DNA of 64,000 nt from Phycisphaeraceae bacterium (GCA_019636565.1 JAHBXG010000009.1:1-64000); one strand, 5' to 3'; shown: positions 34,543 through 48,830, numbered from the stretch's first letter. Numbers and translations are program-made. Notes: generated from the letters alone by a model not told the origin.

Positions 34543-35418
34543 ATGCGAAAAGCAGTCTTTGAATGGGTGAGCCTTGTCCTGGCGGTACTGATCCTTGGCC
34601 CGGTGGCGGGCCTGCTGCCCGCGATGCTCCGATCACCTGCGGGTTCGGGGCAGACCTCGGCCTTGACGAGCACGACGCCGATGCTTGGAATTGTGTTCAC
34701 GCTCGCCGCCCTTGCTCTCGCGCTAGTCGTCGGGATGTTCGGATCAAAGACGGTCACTCGCCCTATGGGAATGGCGTGCGCCGGTTTCACGCTTGTTTGG
34801 GTGGCGTGCCGCTTTGGGCGCGCCGAAATGATTTTCCGCGAGAGCACTTCACCCACGACTTCCGCGTGGTTGATGGCGATCGAAGCGGCCATCCTGGCGA
34901 TCCCGGCACTGTGGGTAGCGACATGGGTTCAGCGGCCTCGGCCTTTTGAGTCCGATGACAACGTCCCGGCACTGGCCGAGATTCATACCGGGTTTATCGA
35001 GGCAATCCGGGCGCTCGTGAGCGATTACCGGGGATTGGTCGCCGTGGCCGCCGCGGCGGGCGGTGCGGTTTTTGGCTGCGCGCTGGGTTCGATCTCGCTC
35101 TTGAAGGGTCAGTGTGTGTTCGCCGGGGTTTTGGCGGGCATCGGCGCCGGGTGCGCGGGCGGGTTGGTGATCGCGGGGCTTGATTCCAAGCCGGCCTTGG
35201 CGCCATATTTGGGAGTGATGCTGGTGGCGATCGGGGCACCGATTGCTGCGATTTTCATTCACGGTTCGGGGCTCGGAGTCGCTGCGGTGACCGGCGACCT
35301 CACTCCGCTGGGACGGCTGATACCAATCGACTGGATTGCCGGAATGTTCCTCGGCGTCCCTTGGGGTCTGTCGTGGGTTTCGGGGATGGTAAAGGATCGG
35401 GTCGTGGCAGCGGCGTGA
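34543..35418 (+). CDS. Hypothetical membrane protein, 291 aa
   Basis: No family recognised. Two groups of hydrophobic segments can be seen: four in the first 135 residues (FEWVSLVLAVLILGPVAGLL through AILAIPALWVATWV) and four in the last 120, starting GLVAVAAAAGGAVFGCALG, with a polar section near residues 130-160 between them. ATG 34543 lacks a strong Shine-Dalgarno. The 118 bases separating it from the divergent gene contain a 5-bp hairpin GGCCC-CTTTTC-GGGCC shortly before the start. Confidence 0.72.
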   Translation: MRKAVFEWVSLVLAVLILGPVAGLLPAMLRSPAGSGQTSALTSTTPMLGIVFTLAALALALVVGMFGSKTVTRPMGMACAGFTLVWVACRFGRAEMIFRESTSPTTSAWLMAIEAAILAIPALWVATWVQRPRPFESDDNVPALAEIHTGFIEAIRALVSDYRGLVAVAAAAGGAVFGCALGSISLLKGQCVFAGVLAGIGAGCAGGLVIAGLDSKPALAPYLGVMLVAIGAPIAAIFIHGSGLGVAAVTGDLTPLGRLIPIDWIAGMFLGVPWGLSWVSGMVKDRVVAAA

Positions 35419-35442
35419 CGAAAGCCTGCGGCGTGGTTGCTG

Positions 35443-36363
35443 TCAGCGGAACAGCCGAAATTCGTTCGGCAGTCGCGGCACCAGGACAAGGATGGCGCGG
35501 CGCTTGGGCTTCAGGCCAAATAGGGCATCAGAAAGCAGCGCGTGCCCGAGCGTGGGCATGTCGGGCGCGTCGGGTCCGATGCCTCGGGAGTATGGGTCGT
35601 TCTCGGCAGCTTCAGCTGTTTTTTCGGGCTCTTTTTCGATGTAGTTGGGAAGCCGAGCGTCTCTTGCCCAGTCCGTATTTGGATATTCGGGAACCAGGAG
35701 AAGGCTCTGCCCGCGGGTAAGTTCGAATGAACCGCCCAACGACTTCAACGAGAGTCCTTCTTCTTCGATCGGGCGGCGAAGTTCGGGGCGGAGAGCATCT
35801 TCGATCTTTGCGGCGGTGTCTTTCTGTTCGAGGTGCCGCCCCATCAACTCCACTCGGAGCACGGCGGGCGCTTTCCCGTTCTCAAACGGACCGGGCGCGA
35901 CCCAGGCGCGACCCAGCAGCAGGAGTTGGCCCCCGCCGAGCACCAGGTTGCCATCGGCAGAGCGGATTGTGGCATAGTTCTGCCAGCCCTTGCTTGCGAC
36001 GAAGATGCTCCACTCGGAGCGGTCGCGCGATGCCTGCGTCTCAACGGTGCCGCGGATCCTGAGGGTTGCCGCGAGCGAGTCGAGATCGGCGGTCGGCACG
36101 ACCAGTGCTCGAAGTCCGGATTCCTTTAATCGCATCAGGGTACGGCCGTCGATCGGTGAATCCGGTCGTTCGTATGGTGCCAGCGCTCGCGCGAGCGAGC
36201 CCTGCGAGTCTTCGACCGGCCAGAGGCGCAATTCAAGGCCGTCGGCGGCGCTTTGCTCCGCGATCGGAACGGGCTTCACATCGTCTTTGCGGGCGGCGCA
36301 GGAACATGCCATGAACGCGAGCGAAGCGCCCAGCAGCCTCAAGAATTTCACCGCTTTCGCCAC
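35443..36363 (-). CDS. Hypothetical lipoprotein, 306 aa
   Basis: The N-terminus (VKFLRLLGASLAFMACSC) is a lipoprotein signal peptide, with Cys20 or Cys22 as the lipidation site. The mature protein is mostly beta, with ELRLWPVEDSQGSLA, TLRIRGTVETQASRDRSEWS and TRGQSLLLVPEYPNTDW; the C-terminal region has GLKPKRRAILVLVPRLP. I do not recognise the family. GTG 36363 is the longest reasonable start; GTG 36351 would also keep the signal peptide. It lies 65 bases downstream of the LOG-family gene on the same strand. Confidence 0.72.
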   Translation of the reverse strand: MAKAVKFLRLLGASLAFMACSCAARKDDVKPVPIAEQSAADGLELRLWPVEDSQGSLARALAPYERPDSPIDGRTLMRLKESGLRALVVPTADLDSLAATLRIRGTVETQASRDRSEWSIFVASKGWQNYATIRSADGNLVLGGGQLLLLGRAWVAPGPFENGKAPAVLRVELMGRHLEQKDTAAKIEDALRPELRRPIEEEGLSLKSLGGSFELTRGQSLLLVPEYPNTDWARDARLPNYIEKEPEKTAEAAENDPYSRGIGPDAPDMPTLGHALLSDALFGLKPKRRAILVLVPRLPNEFRLFR

Positions 36364-36428
36364 CGGGTCCGCGCTCCAATGTCACGGTCGCTGCTCTTGG
36401 CCCACGCGGCGTGCGAACCGATCCGGAC

Positions 36429-37544
36429 TCAGGCCCCCATCTCGTTGATGCGGTCGATTAGTTTGCGGACAACGCCCATCTTGTGCTTGGTATGGGTAAA
36501 GACCAGACGCGGCAGTTCGCGTGCATCTGTCTCGCTCTCGTACGGTCCGCGCTGCGAGATTTCGCCTTCTCGGACGAGCACCTTGAACTCGGAATTCAGT
36601 TCAGAGATCTGCTTCTGCGAGAGCGGGCGGCGCATGCGGATGACAAGATCGTCTTTGACGTAGCGCGAAGAGTGATAGTTGCGGTAGAAAGCAAGGACGT
36701 GGTTCATCGCGTCGGTCGGGTCTTTGGCGATGTAATACAGGCCGAGATCTTCGTGGCTGATCCAGCCGTTTTTGAGCAGATCGGACTTCACCCACGCGTC
36801 CCAACTCTTCCAGTACGTGCCGCCTTCACCCTCGATGCAGACGATGGGCATGGGCGCGGCCTTGCCGGTCTGTACCAGCGTGAGAGTTTCGTATGCCTCG
36901 TCCATCGTGCCAAAGCCGCCGGGAAAGAGCGCGACGCCTTCTGCCTGGCTGATGAACATCAGTTTGCGCGTGAAGAAATAGCGGAAGTGAATCAGTTTCT
37001 CGTCGCCAGCGATGACGGTGTTGGTGGACTGCTCGAAGGGCAGACGAATCGCGACGCCGATTGAACCGGCTCGACCGGGGCCCTCGTGGCCGGCCTTCAT
37101 GATTCCGTCACCCGCACCGGTGATGGCCATCCATCCGGCCTGGCTCATGAGTTTGCTGAACTCCACGGCGGCCTTGTAATCGGGGTGGGATTCCGGCGTG
37201 CGGGCGCTGCCGAAGATCGTGATCTTGTGCGGTTCGGCATAGCGCGCGAAAACGCGATAGGCGTACCGCATTTCCTTCACGGCGGCGGTGATGAGTTTGA
37301 GTTCGCCGGTGTGGCGCCCGTCGGGAAGAAGTTTGCTGCCGGTGATGAGCAGATCGCGAACAAGGCGGTACTCCGCCGTTCCCGGCTTTCCCCCGACCGC
37401 TTCGAGTATCTTGTCGACGAGTTCGCCGACCAGCGGGTCTTCGATCGAGGTGGTGGTCAGCCGGCTCTTGCCGGTCGGCGCGGATGTTGCGGTATCGACC
37501 AGGCCGGTGAGCTCAACGTTCAGATTGTTTTTCTGCGGGTCCAA
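36429..37544 (-). CDS. LOG-family (lysine-decarboxylase-like) protein, 371 aa
   Basis: Rossmann-fold LOG family, to which cytokinin-riboside 5'-monophosphate phosphoribohydrolases and nucleotide 5'-monophosphate nucleosidases (PpnN) belong. It has ITIFGSARTPESHPDY, WMAITGAGDGIMKAGHEGP, and the diagnostic PGGFGTMDEAYETLTLVQTGK with the catalytic PGGxGTxxE. The chain is longer than plant LOGs, with a 100-residue N-terminal part, so a PpnN-like or unrelated nucleotide role is more likely than hormone synthesis. TTG 37544 has AGAGGAA at 8 bases; the open frame further upstream runs into the AsmA-like gene. Confidence 0.85.
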   Translation of the reverse strand: MDPQKNNLNVELTGLVDTATSAPTGKSRLTTTSIEDPLVGELVDKILEAVGGKPGTAEYRLVRDLLITGSKLLPDGRHTGELKLITAAVKEMRYAYRVFARYAEPHKITIFGSARTPESHPDYKAAVEFSKLMSQAGWMAITGAGDGIMKAGHEGPGRAGSIGVAIRLPFEQSTNTVIAGDEKLIHFRYFFTRKLMFISQAEGVALFPGGFGTMDEAYETLTLVQTGKAAPMPIVCIEGEGGTYWKSWDAWVKSDLLKNGWISHEDLGLYYIAKDPTDAMNHVLAFYRNYHSSRYVKDDLVIRMRRPLSQKQISELNSEFKVLVREGEISQRGPYESETDARELPRLVFTHTKHKMGVVRKLIDRINEMGA

Positions 37545-37662
37545 TTCGTGCTTCCTCTGTCTGCTGTAGTGAACGGTGGAATCCGGGTTTGTGCATTCGG
37601 GTGCCCGGATGGAACCTCTATTCTTGGCACGCTCGGTGCGAGGACTCGCCCGGGGGCCGCCG

Positions 37663-40600
37663 TCACCGGGAACCGGTGGGAGAGACGCGAACTCGGTCGC
37701 TTCCCCGCTGCCCTCGGAGCTCAAGTTCCCGCATGCGGCGGTCCTGGGCATCATTCGAGCCGCCGAAGATTCGTCCGAGCAGGTTGCGTGTACCCCGCAT
37801 CGACGAAACGCCGAAATCCGGATTTGCGAGCGTCCCGCCGACAGTTGTTGTGACCAATTCGTTCCGAAGCCCCTCAAGAACATGACCCACGATCGGGATC
37901 CTGTAAGTGGCTTTGTGAGTGAAGATCATGTCGAGGTCCATGTCGGGGAAGGTCAGTGTTCCAAAGCCCAGGAACTCGACGCTCGAAGAAAAGATGGAGA
38001 GTTCCTCGAATGAGACGGTTCGTCCCTGCACAAAGAATGACGCTTGAAGCAGATCCAAGGGCTCTCCCAAGGGGAGCATGAGGTTGCTGGCCTCGACGAG
38101 GCGGATGATGAGCGGGAGACTGACGAGCGTGCCCTGCCCGGCGGAAGCGGTGCCCCGACCTCGCCTGGTCTCGGGCTTGCCAAGTGTGCCGGTCAAAGAG
38201 ATGCCGACGTCGAGCCGCGCGGTGCTGCGCGACGCAAAGCCGGCGGAGCCGCTTCGCGCGGGGGGACTGGTGGTGCCATCGGCGGGGCGGCCGGTGGCGA
38301 GATTGGAGCGCAGGCCCTCGATCAGCGGTCCAAGCGTGACACCCGAGAGCGCCATGCGCACATCAAAGTCGCGATCAAGGCTTTCCCGGTTGCCGCCGGT
38401 CGGGAAAACCGATGCCTGCCCGCTCAGCCGGCCGCCGTAGCAGTCACCTGAGAGCGACGGAACAAAGGTTTCGCCGGGCTTTTCGCCGCTGACGACACGA
38501 ACGTGGCTGTTGGTGAGTTCGACACCTGCGAGGCGCATGCCTGCGAAGGAACCGGAGAGATCGTATCGGAGGAGCGCATCGCGCCCTTCGCGCGCGGCCT
38601 CGAAGTCAACCGTGCCAAACGCTTCGGTGACTTCCACGCCGACGTCCGCGCTGCCGCCTTCAATGACGAGTTGGCCGGCGACCTTGAGGCGATCGGGACG
38701 ACCGTTCGAATCTTCGCCCGATGGAGAGTCCCACCAGGCTTGAATATCGAGCGTTGGGATCAGCACTTGGCCGGTCGCATCGACCTTGAGGTCGCGTAGC
38801 GCATCGCACACGCCGGCCGGTGCCGCGGCGACGAGATCGGCCGGGATGCCGAGGCTGTCGATAGCCAGATGAGCAGAGCCTTCGCTGCGGCCGGAGACGT
38901 CCTGCTTCCAAGCCCCGGAAATGGCGACATTCCAGGCGTCGGCGTTGAGCACCGCCTTGTCGAACGACACCGACCTGCGGTCGAACTTCGCAACGCCATC
39001 GATGTGCGGGAAATCAATGGTTCCGTCGCTCATGGTCAGCCGCAGTGAACGAGGGCGCAGCTCTCCCTGAATTTCGGGCGTTGTCCCCCCGGGCAGCACG
39101 CGCAATGTCAAATCGAACGGCCCGCGCGGGTCGTGGCGATTGTGAAGGTCGCCCGCGAGTTCTCCGAGCACCGTCGCCCCAATCCAGCGACAGAGAGGAG
39201 AACCGATCTGTGCATCGTTCCACTCAAGCCGTAGCGAACTCTGTCCTTGGAAGGGGTGGGCGAGCGCCCCGTGGAGCAGCGCGGCGACACCGTTGGCGCT
39301 GAGCGTGCCGTCCGGCGTTCCGCCGCTCATCACTTCCGCGTGGAAATCGTTGAACTCAACCGACGTCGGTCGGCCGCCGTCGCCGGGACGGATCCGCAGG
39401 CTGCCGACGGAGCGTGAAATTGATACTTCCGCGCTGTCGGCCGCTCCTGGTATGGCGGGCAGCGTGGCATGGACAGCGTGAACCGAGCGGAGGTCGATCG
39501 TGGCGTCGGTGTCTTCGGGAGTAATCGAAGCGTCCACGGCAAGGTCGAGACTGCCGAAAGGCTGGTATGTATCGCGTAGTTCACCCAGAGTTGAGGCAGC
39601 GGAGGGTGCCACGATCGCCAGCACACCCTCGAGCGGCAATGACAAATCCAGGCCTTGAGCATCGAAATTGACAGTGGTCACGCGCTGTCCGGAAAGATCG
39701 GCATTGGACCGGAGGGAGAAAGGACTCCCCGGTTGCGGATCCGATGAATCCAGCACGTACGCCTCGCGCGATGCGTTCCCTCGCACATCGATTTCCAGCA
39801 AGTCGTCGTCGAGTATGACTTTGCCGGTCAGATTGCGGAGCACAACTTCGCCGGCAAGGGGTGCATCCTCGCTCGCGCCAGCCGGAACTTTGAGCCTCGG
39901 CAGGGCGTCCAGTGATCGCGGCGTAACTTCGACGCGCACGCCGGGGCCGCGCTCGTCTCCGGGTGAGATGGTCGTGAGAGCATCGATGGAACCGGTCAGG
40001 CCCAGCGCGGAAACGATCGACCTCGCGGACCGCCCGTTCGTTTGAGTTTCGGGAAGGGCCTGAATGAGGAGAGGGTCGATGGCGAAGTCTGTCGCTTCGA
40101 TGCGGATTGCGGGATCGGGGTCGGGCTCGTCGTCGGCCCGTCGGCTTGCATCAAGATCGGCGGTCACGCGGACGGTGCCGCCGTGCAGACCGTGCAACTC
40201 GACGCGTTCGAGATGAACGATGCCATCGGTGATGACGGCGCGGACGTTTTCGCCCACAAGTGGGTAGGGGAACTTTTCCGGGAGCAATCCGGCCTTGGCG
40301 ATATCCACGATGATCGTGTCGTGCCAAGGGTCCAGGCCGGGGCCGAGATCGCGGGTGACAGTCACATCGATCGCGGCGCGTCCGCCCAGAGCGAATCCCG
40401 GGGGCGCGTCGGGGTCGTCGGTACTCTCTGCCTTGAGTTGGTCTGTGGGTGCCCGGATTTCGCCGCGCGCGAGGAGATCGTTGTATTTCTCCTGGTTGAA
40501 TATGCGCCGAATGATCTTTGAGCGCTTTGGCCCCATGGCGTCTTCGACTTTGCTGTCGATGGGAACGTCGCGGGCTTGCACTCTGACCAAGACTGCGGCA

Positions 40601-42018
40601 TCGTCATTTGGCGGAGATATCCGGCCTTCCGCCACGATTGTGGCACCGTTTGGAGCATCGCCTTCGACGCGTTGGATCACCACTTCATCGTCGGTGAAAG
40701 TTACATGGGCGCGAAGGTTGTGGAACTCGTAGGGGAAACGGTGGAAAGCGGCGACTCCTTCGCGCATCCGCACCTCACCCCGGTAGGCGATGGGCTGGCC
40801 CTCGGCGCGGGATAAGACAATCTGACCCCGAACCTTTCCGACAGGCTGACCAAAGTCCTGCAAGCGCTCGAGCACGAGCGGCGTGGCGAATCGAAGTATC
40901 GGGGAGTCGCGTCGGAGATCAAACTCTCCGAGTGTGAACATGGCCTCAAACGGCGACTGCCGCGTTGTGCCGTGGTAGATGGCCTGCACGCTGTAAGGAA
41001 CGCCCTCGATGTTGCCTTCGAGACGGGCTTCGGTGCGGCCGCCCACAAAAGTGATAGTTCCACGGTCGGCCTCGACACGCATCAGGCGGAGCGGATCGCC
41101 CGGCGCGACGGTGTTGGACGGAATGTGGGCGACGATGGGCTGACGCTCGCTGATGCCCGGAAGTGAAACGCCGAGGTTTGTGAATTCGAGCGTTGCGGCG
41201 ACCCCGTCGATCGCGTCTTCGCCGGGGGCCGGTCGCAGCGAATACTCCAACCTGGTGCGAGTGATCTCCCCGGTGAGCGCGAGTTCGCTGAAGATGGGAC
41301 GCAATCGGCTCGGCACCGACTCAGCCGGCCAGTCGCTCAGTGAGACGTTGGTGAGGACAAGTTCGATTTCGGAAGGGGTGATCCGTCCGCCAACTGCCAT
41401 GCCAAGGACCTCGGTCTGATCGGGCAAATGACGGATTTCTTTGAAGTTGATAGTGACTGTGTCCGGGTCGTCGGGAACGACCTCGCCCCGGATTTGGAAC
41501 GACTTGAGAATGGTGAGCTCGCGCCCCTTGTTCTCGCAGAATTCAATGGTTCCAGAGCGGACCACAAAGCGAGGAAGCCGCCCGACGCGCCCGCCGGTAG
41601 GGGGGCGCCATCGCTGGATATTGACGGTGTCAGTTTCCGAGTCCTGGCTGATGCGGGCGACAATTCCTTCCGCGGCGACGGCCTGCAGCCCGATCTCGCC
41701 GCGGGTCCAGTTCGAGGTATCCAGATCGACCTCGAGGCGTTTGGCCTCGAAAAAGGTGGCGGCCTTTCCAGGGACATCGGGAACGCGGAACTTCAGCCCG
41801 TACAGATCGGTTCTTCCGCTCTTATGGATGTGAATGGCGTCGAGTGAGGCGATCGCTCCGACTCGGTTGGAAAGAATGGATTCGATGATCCACCGGCCGA
41901 CGAAACCCTGCGTGAGGGCGTAATAGCCGCCCAGTGACAGCCCGGCGAGGCACGCCAAGACAATGAAGAATCGGCGAACGCGACGCTTGGGGGGTTTGGG
42001 TGGCGCGGGTTTGGTCAT
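37663..42018 (-). CDS. AsmA/TamB-like envelope protein, 1451 aa
   Basis: A single N-terminal membrane anchor (FFIVLACLAGLSLGGYYALT, about residues 18-37) leads into about 1,400 residues of beta-strand-rich periplasmic sequence with repeated short strands. The last 250 residues match the AsmA/YhdP type: LPLIIRLVEASNLMLPLGEP, FFVQGRTVSFEELSIFSSSV, FLGFGTLTFPDMDLDMIFTH, IVGHVLEGLRNELVTTTVGG and TLANPDFGV. Such proteins form long grooves that carry phospholipid between membranes. ATG 42018 is used; the ATG-like starts further up lie in the intergenic hairpin region. Presence supports a two-membrane cell envelope. Confidence 0.85.
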   Translation of the reverse strand: MTKPAPPKPPKRRVRRFFIVLACLAGLSLGGYYALTQGFVGRWIIESILSNRVGAIASLDAIHIHKSGRTDLYGLKFRVPDVPGKAATFFEAKRLEVDLDTSNWTRGEIGLQAVAAEGIVARISQDSETDTVNIQRWRPPTGGRVGRLPRFVVRSGTIEFCENKGRELTILKSFQIRGEVVPDDPDTVTINFKEIRHLPDQTEVLGMAVGGRITPSEIELVLTNVSLSDWPAESVPSRLRPIFSELALTGEITRTRLEYSLRPAPGEDAIDGVAATLEFTNLGVSLPGISERQPIVAHIPSNTVAPGDPLRLMRVEADRGTITFVGGRTEARLEGNIEGVPYSVQAIYHGTTRQSPFEAMFTLGEFDLRRDSPILRFATPLVLERLQDFGQPVGKVRGQIVLSRAEGQPIAYRGEVRMREGVAAFHRFPYEFHNLRAHVTFTDDEVVIQRVEGDAPNGATIVAEGRISPPNDDAAVLVRVQARDVPIDSKVEDAMGPKRSKIIRRIFNQEKYNDLLARGEIRAPTDQLKAESTDDPDAPPGFALGGRAAIDVTVTRDLGPGLDPWHDTIIVDIAKAGLLPEKFPYPLVGENVRAVITDGIVHLERVELHGLHGGTVRVTADLDASRRADDEPDPDPAIRIEATDFAIDPLLIQALPETQTNGRSARSIVSALGLTGSIDALTTISPGDERGPGVRVEVTPRSLDALPRLKVPAGASEDAPLAGEVVLRNLTGKVILDDDLLEIDVRGNASREAYVLDSSDPQPGSPFSLRSNADLSGQRVTTVNFDAQGLDLSLPLEGVLAIVAPSAASTLGELRDTYQPFGSLDLAVDASITPEDTDATIDLRSVHAVHATLPAIPGAADSAEVSISRSVGSLRIRPGDGGRPTSVEFNDFHAEVMSGGTPDGTLSANGVAALLHGALAHPFQGQSSLRLEWNDAQIGSPLCRWIGATVLGELAGDLHNRHDPRGPFDLTLRVLPGGTTPEIQGELRPRSLRLTMSDGTIDFPHIDGVAKFDRRSVSFDKAVLNADAWNVAISGAWKQDVSGRSEGSAHLAIDSLGIPADLVAAAPAGVCDALRDLKVDATGQVLIPTLDIQAWWDSPSGEDSNGRPDRLKVAGQLVIEGGSADVGVEVTEAFGTVDFEAAREGRDALLRYDLSGSFAGMRLAGVELTNSHVRVVSGEKPGETFVPSLSGDCYGGRLSGQASVFPTGGNRESLDRDFDVRMALSGVTLGPLIEGLRSNLATGRPADGTTSPPARSGSAGFASRSTARLDVGISLTGTLGKPETRRGRGTASAGQGTLVSLPLIIRLVEASNLMLPLGEPLDLLQASFFVQGRTVSFEELSIFSSSVEFLGFGTLTFPDMDLDMIFTHKATYRIPIVGHVLEGLRNELVTTTVGGTLANPDFGVSSMRGTRNLLGRIFGGSNDAQDRRMRELELRGQRGSDRVRVSPTGSR

Positions 42019-42035
42019 GGAGTGCGGGCAAAGGG

Positions 42036-42055
42036 CCCGCCTGCGCGGGTTTTTT
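42036..42055 (+). terminator. Terminator-like hairpin in a divergent promoter region
   Basis: CCCGC-CTGC-GCGGG followed by six T residues (42036-42055) has the form of a short intrinsic terminator on the plus strand. It lies about 80 bases upstream of the radA start and 18 bases from the divergent AsmA start, where no plus-strand gene needs ending. It could be an attenuator in the radA leader, or fortuitous. Confidence 0.4.
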
Positions 42056-42134
42056 CCGAGCAAAAAGTGTATCTACACGATTGGCCCGCCGGAAGGCTGG
42101 CTGGGTGGGCACGCGGGGTCGCTACATTGTTTTC

Positions 42135-43589
42135 GTGGCGAAACTGAAAACACTCTTTGTTTGCCGGTCGTGCGGCGCTGTGCAGAACCGCTGGCTCGGC
42201 AAGTGCCCCGACTGCGGCACATGGGACAGCCTCGAGGAGGCGACGCACGATCCAAACTCCCAGAAGGACCCTCAGGCAGCGCTGGTGGGTGCGTGGGCAG
42301 AGTTGGCGGAGCCGAAAGGGATCGATGGCGAGGGGGGTACCGGTGCGAGGGCGCGCCCGATGCACGAGATTGGTGATGACGAAGCGAACATCGAGCGGAT
42401 GAGTACGGGGATTCATGAACTAGATCGCGTGCTCGGCAAATCACGCGCGGGCGGCGAAGCGACGGAGAGTGCGGGGGTTGTGCCCGGATCGGCGGTGCTG
42501 GTGGGGGGTGAGCCGGGGATCGGGAAGAGCACGCTCCTGTTGCAGGCGGCGGCGAGCCTGGCGCGGCGCGGGACGCGGGTGCTGTATGTCACGAGCGAAG
42601 AGTCGGCTTCACAAGTGAGGCAAAGGGCTGTCAGGCTCGGTTCGCAATGCGAGAAGGAATTGTTCCTGCTCAGCGATACGAATCTGGCTCGGATTGTGGA
42701 GCAGGCACGCAAGGTGATGCCGCGGGTTTTGGTTATCGACTCCATACAGATGATTTACCGAAGCGACGTGCCGGCGGCGCCGGGGAGCATTACCCAACTA
42801 CGCCGCTGTGCTTCGGAACTGGTGTATCTCGCGAAGAAAAGCGGGATCGCGGTGATGCTGGTAGGGCATGTGACGAAGGACGGGCAGTTGGCGGGGCCGC
42901 GGCTGCTGGAGCATCTTGTGGACACGGTGATCAGTTTCGAAGGGGAGCGGTATCACCAGCACCGGGTAGTGCGCGCGGTGAAGAACCGATTTGGGACGAC
43001 GCTGGAGATCGGGCTGTTCGAGATGACGGGGGATGGGCTGCGCGAGATTCCGGATAGCGCGGGGGTTTCGCCGGTGTCGGGGACGGAACCTCGCATCGGA
43101 AGCGTGGTGTGCCCGGTGATGACGGGATCGCGGTGTGTGCTGCTGGAGATTCAGGCGCTGACGGCAACTGGGTTTTTGGGCGCAGCGAAGCGGAAGTCGA
43201 GCGGGCTGGACTCGAATCGGCTCGCGATGCTGATTGCGGTGCTCGAGCAGCATGCGGGGCTGAGGCTTGCGGATCGGGATATTTTTGCGAGCAGTGTGGG
43301 CGGGCTGAAGGTTGTCGACCCGGCGTGCGATCTGGCATTGTTGCTGGCGATTGCATCGGCGCAGATGAGAAAGGCCATCGACCCGGCGACCTGCGCGATC
43401 GGAGAAGTTGGGCTCGGTGGAGAGATTCGCCCTGCCTCGCAGATCGATGCCCGATTGCTGGAAGCGGCGAGGCTTGGATTCAAGCGCGTGGTGCTGGCTC
43501 GGGGGAAGGGCGTTGCTGCGCCCAAGGGTGTAAGAGTGGAGCTGGTGCAGGTGAAGAACGTGGATCAAGCGATTGAGCAGCTTGGATGA
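42135..43589 (+). CDS. radA: DNA repair protein RadA (Sms)
   Basis: Branch-migrating helicase-like RecA paralogue acting in recombination. The N-terminal zinc finger is C10-C13/C24-C27 (CRSCGAVQNRWLGKCPDCGTW). The RecA-like core has Walker A GGEPGIGKST, YVTSEESASQVRQRAVRLG, Walker B VLVIDSIQMIY and the family-specific KNRFGTT motif. The C-terminal Lon-protease-like domain (SVGGLKVVDPACDLALLLAI, GEVGLGGEIRPASQIDARL) is complete. GTG 42135 gives the normal 484-residue length. An insertion of about 40 residues follows the zinc finger. Confidence 0.96.
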   Translation: MAKLKTLFVCRSCGAVQNRWLGKCPDCGTWDSLEEATHDPNSQKDPQAALVGAWAELAEPKGIDGEGGTGARARPMHEIGDDEANIERMSTGIHELDRVLGKSRAGGEATESAGVVPGSAVLVGGEPGIGKSTLLLQAAASLARRGTRVLYVTSEESASQVRQRAVRLGSQCEKELFLLSDTNLARIVEQARKVMPRVLVIDSIQMIYRSDVPAAPGSITQLRRCASELVYLAKKSGIAVMLVGHVTKDGQLAGPRLLEHLVDTVISFEGERYHQHRVVRAVKNRFGTTLEIGLFEMTGDGLREIPDSAGVSPVSGTEPRIGSVVCPVMTGSRCVLLEIQALTATGFLGAAKRKSSGLDSNRLAMLIAVLEQHAGLRLADRDIFASSVGGLKVVDPACDLALLLAIASAQMRKAIDPATCAIGEVGLGGEIRPASQIDARLLEAARLGFKRVVLARGKGVAAPKGVRVELVQVKNVDQAIEQLG

Positions 43590-43607
43590 CAGAATGAGCG
43601 ATACGAA

Positions 43608-44036
43608 TCAGTGGGATCGTGTTGCGAGCCAGTCGGGAAGTTCCATCGGGCGGCCGTCGTGGTTGACGCAGGCAAGCGTCGTTGAGGCGATCGCCGCAGA
43701 AAGCGGAAGCGGTTCTTTGGCGTTTTCGCGCTTGGTGACGATGACTTCGTAGGTGTGTTCGATCTTGATGCGGCTGCCGCCGATCCAGTTGGTGCGGATC
43801 TCGACGGTATCGTCGTAGAGAACGGGGCGGCGGTACTTCACTTCGAGTTTGACGATGACGAGGAATACGCCGCGTTCCTCAAGGGTCTTGTACGTGATGC
43901 CGGTGTTTCGGAGCAGATCGGTGCGGCCGATTTCGAGCCAGGGGATGTACGAGGCGTGGTGGGCGACGCCCATGGGGTCGCACTCGCAGTAGCGGACGAG
44001 GACGGTGCTGCTGCCGGATGCCGAAGGCTTGGTCAT
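43608..44036 (-). CDS. YbgC/4-hydroxybenzoyl-CoA thioesterase-like protein
   Basis: Hot-dog fold acyl-CoA thioesterase, 142 residues. The active-site block VRYCECDPMGVAHHASYIPW with the catalytic Asp, then LEIGRTDLLRN, is typical; LEVKYRRPVLYDDTVEIRT and HTYEVI form the hot-dog strands. YbgC-type members act on short or long acyl-CoA and often sit with tol-pal genes, which are absent here. It lies 58 bases downstream of gltB on the same strand and converges with radA. Confidence 0.9.
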   Translation of the reverse strand: MTKPSASGSSTVLVRYCECDPMGVAHHASYIPWLEIGRTDLLRNTGITYKTLEERGVFLVIVKLEVKYRRPVLYDDTVEIRTNWIGGSRIKIEHTYEVIVTKRENAKEPLPLSAAIASTTLACVNHDGRPMELPDWLATRSH

Positions 44037-44094
44037 GTCAGAGGATAGATTGTGCGAGGAAGCGCTGCTGAATTCAACGCCGTGATCGCGTGCT

Positions 44095-48678
<4,584 letters not shown>

Positions 48679-48775
48679 TCCGGGAGAGCAAACTACCGGA
48701 AAGAAGCGCGTGCGCGGGCGCATCTGCATCGAATCATCGCGAATTCGCAAATGAAAATACGCGGGCGTCGTTACC

Positions 48776-48785
48776 GAAACGTTTC
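48776..48785. promoter_or_regulatory. Operator-like palindrome upstream of gltB
   Basis: GAAACGTTTC is a perfect 10-base palindrome with a central CG, the core shape of LacI/GalR-family operators. It sits about 100 bases before the gltB start and 45 bases after the folE2 stop. Which regulator, if any, binds it is unknown. Confidence 0.35.
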
Positions 48786-48830
48786 AGCTGAGAATCGTTC
48801 AACATGCCTGATTCACGAAGGGTTCACGCG

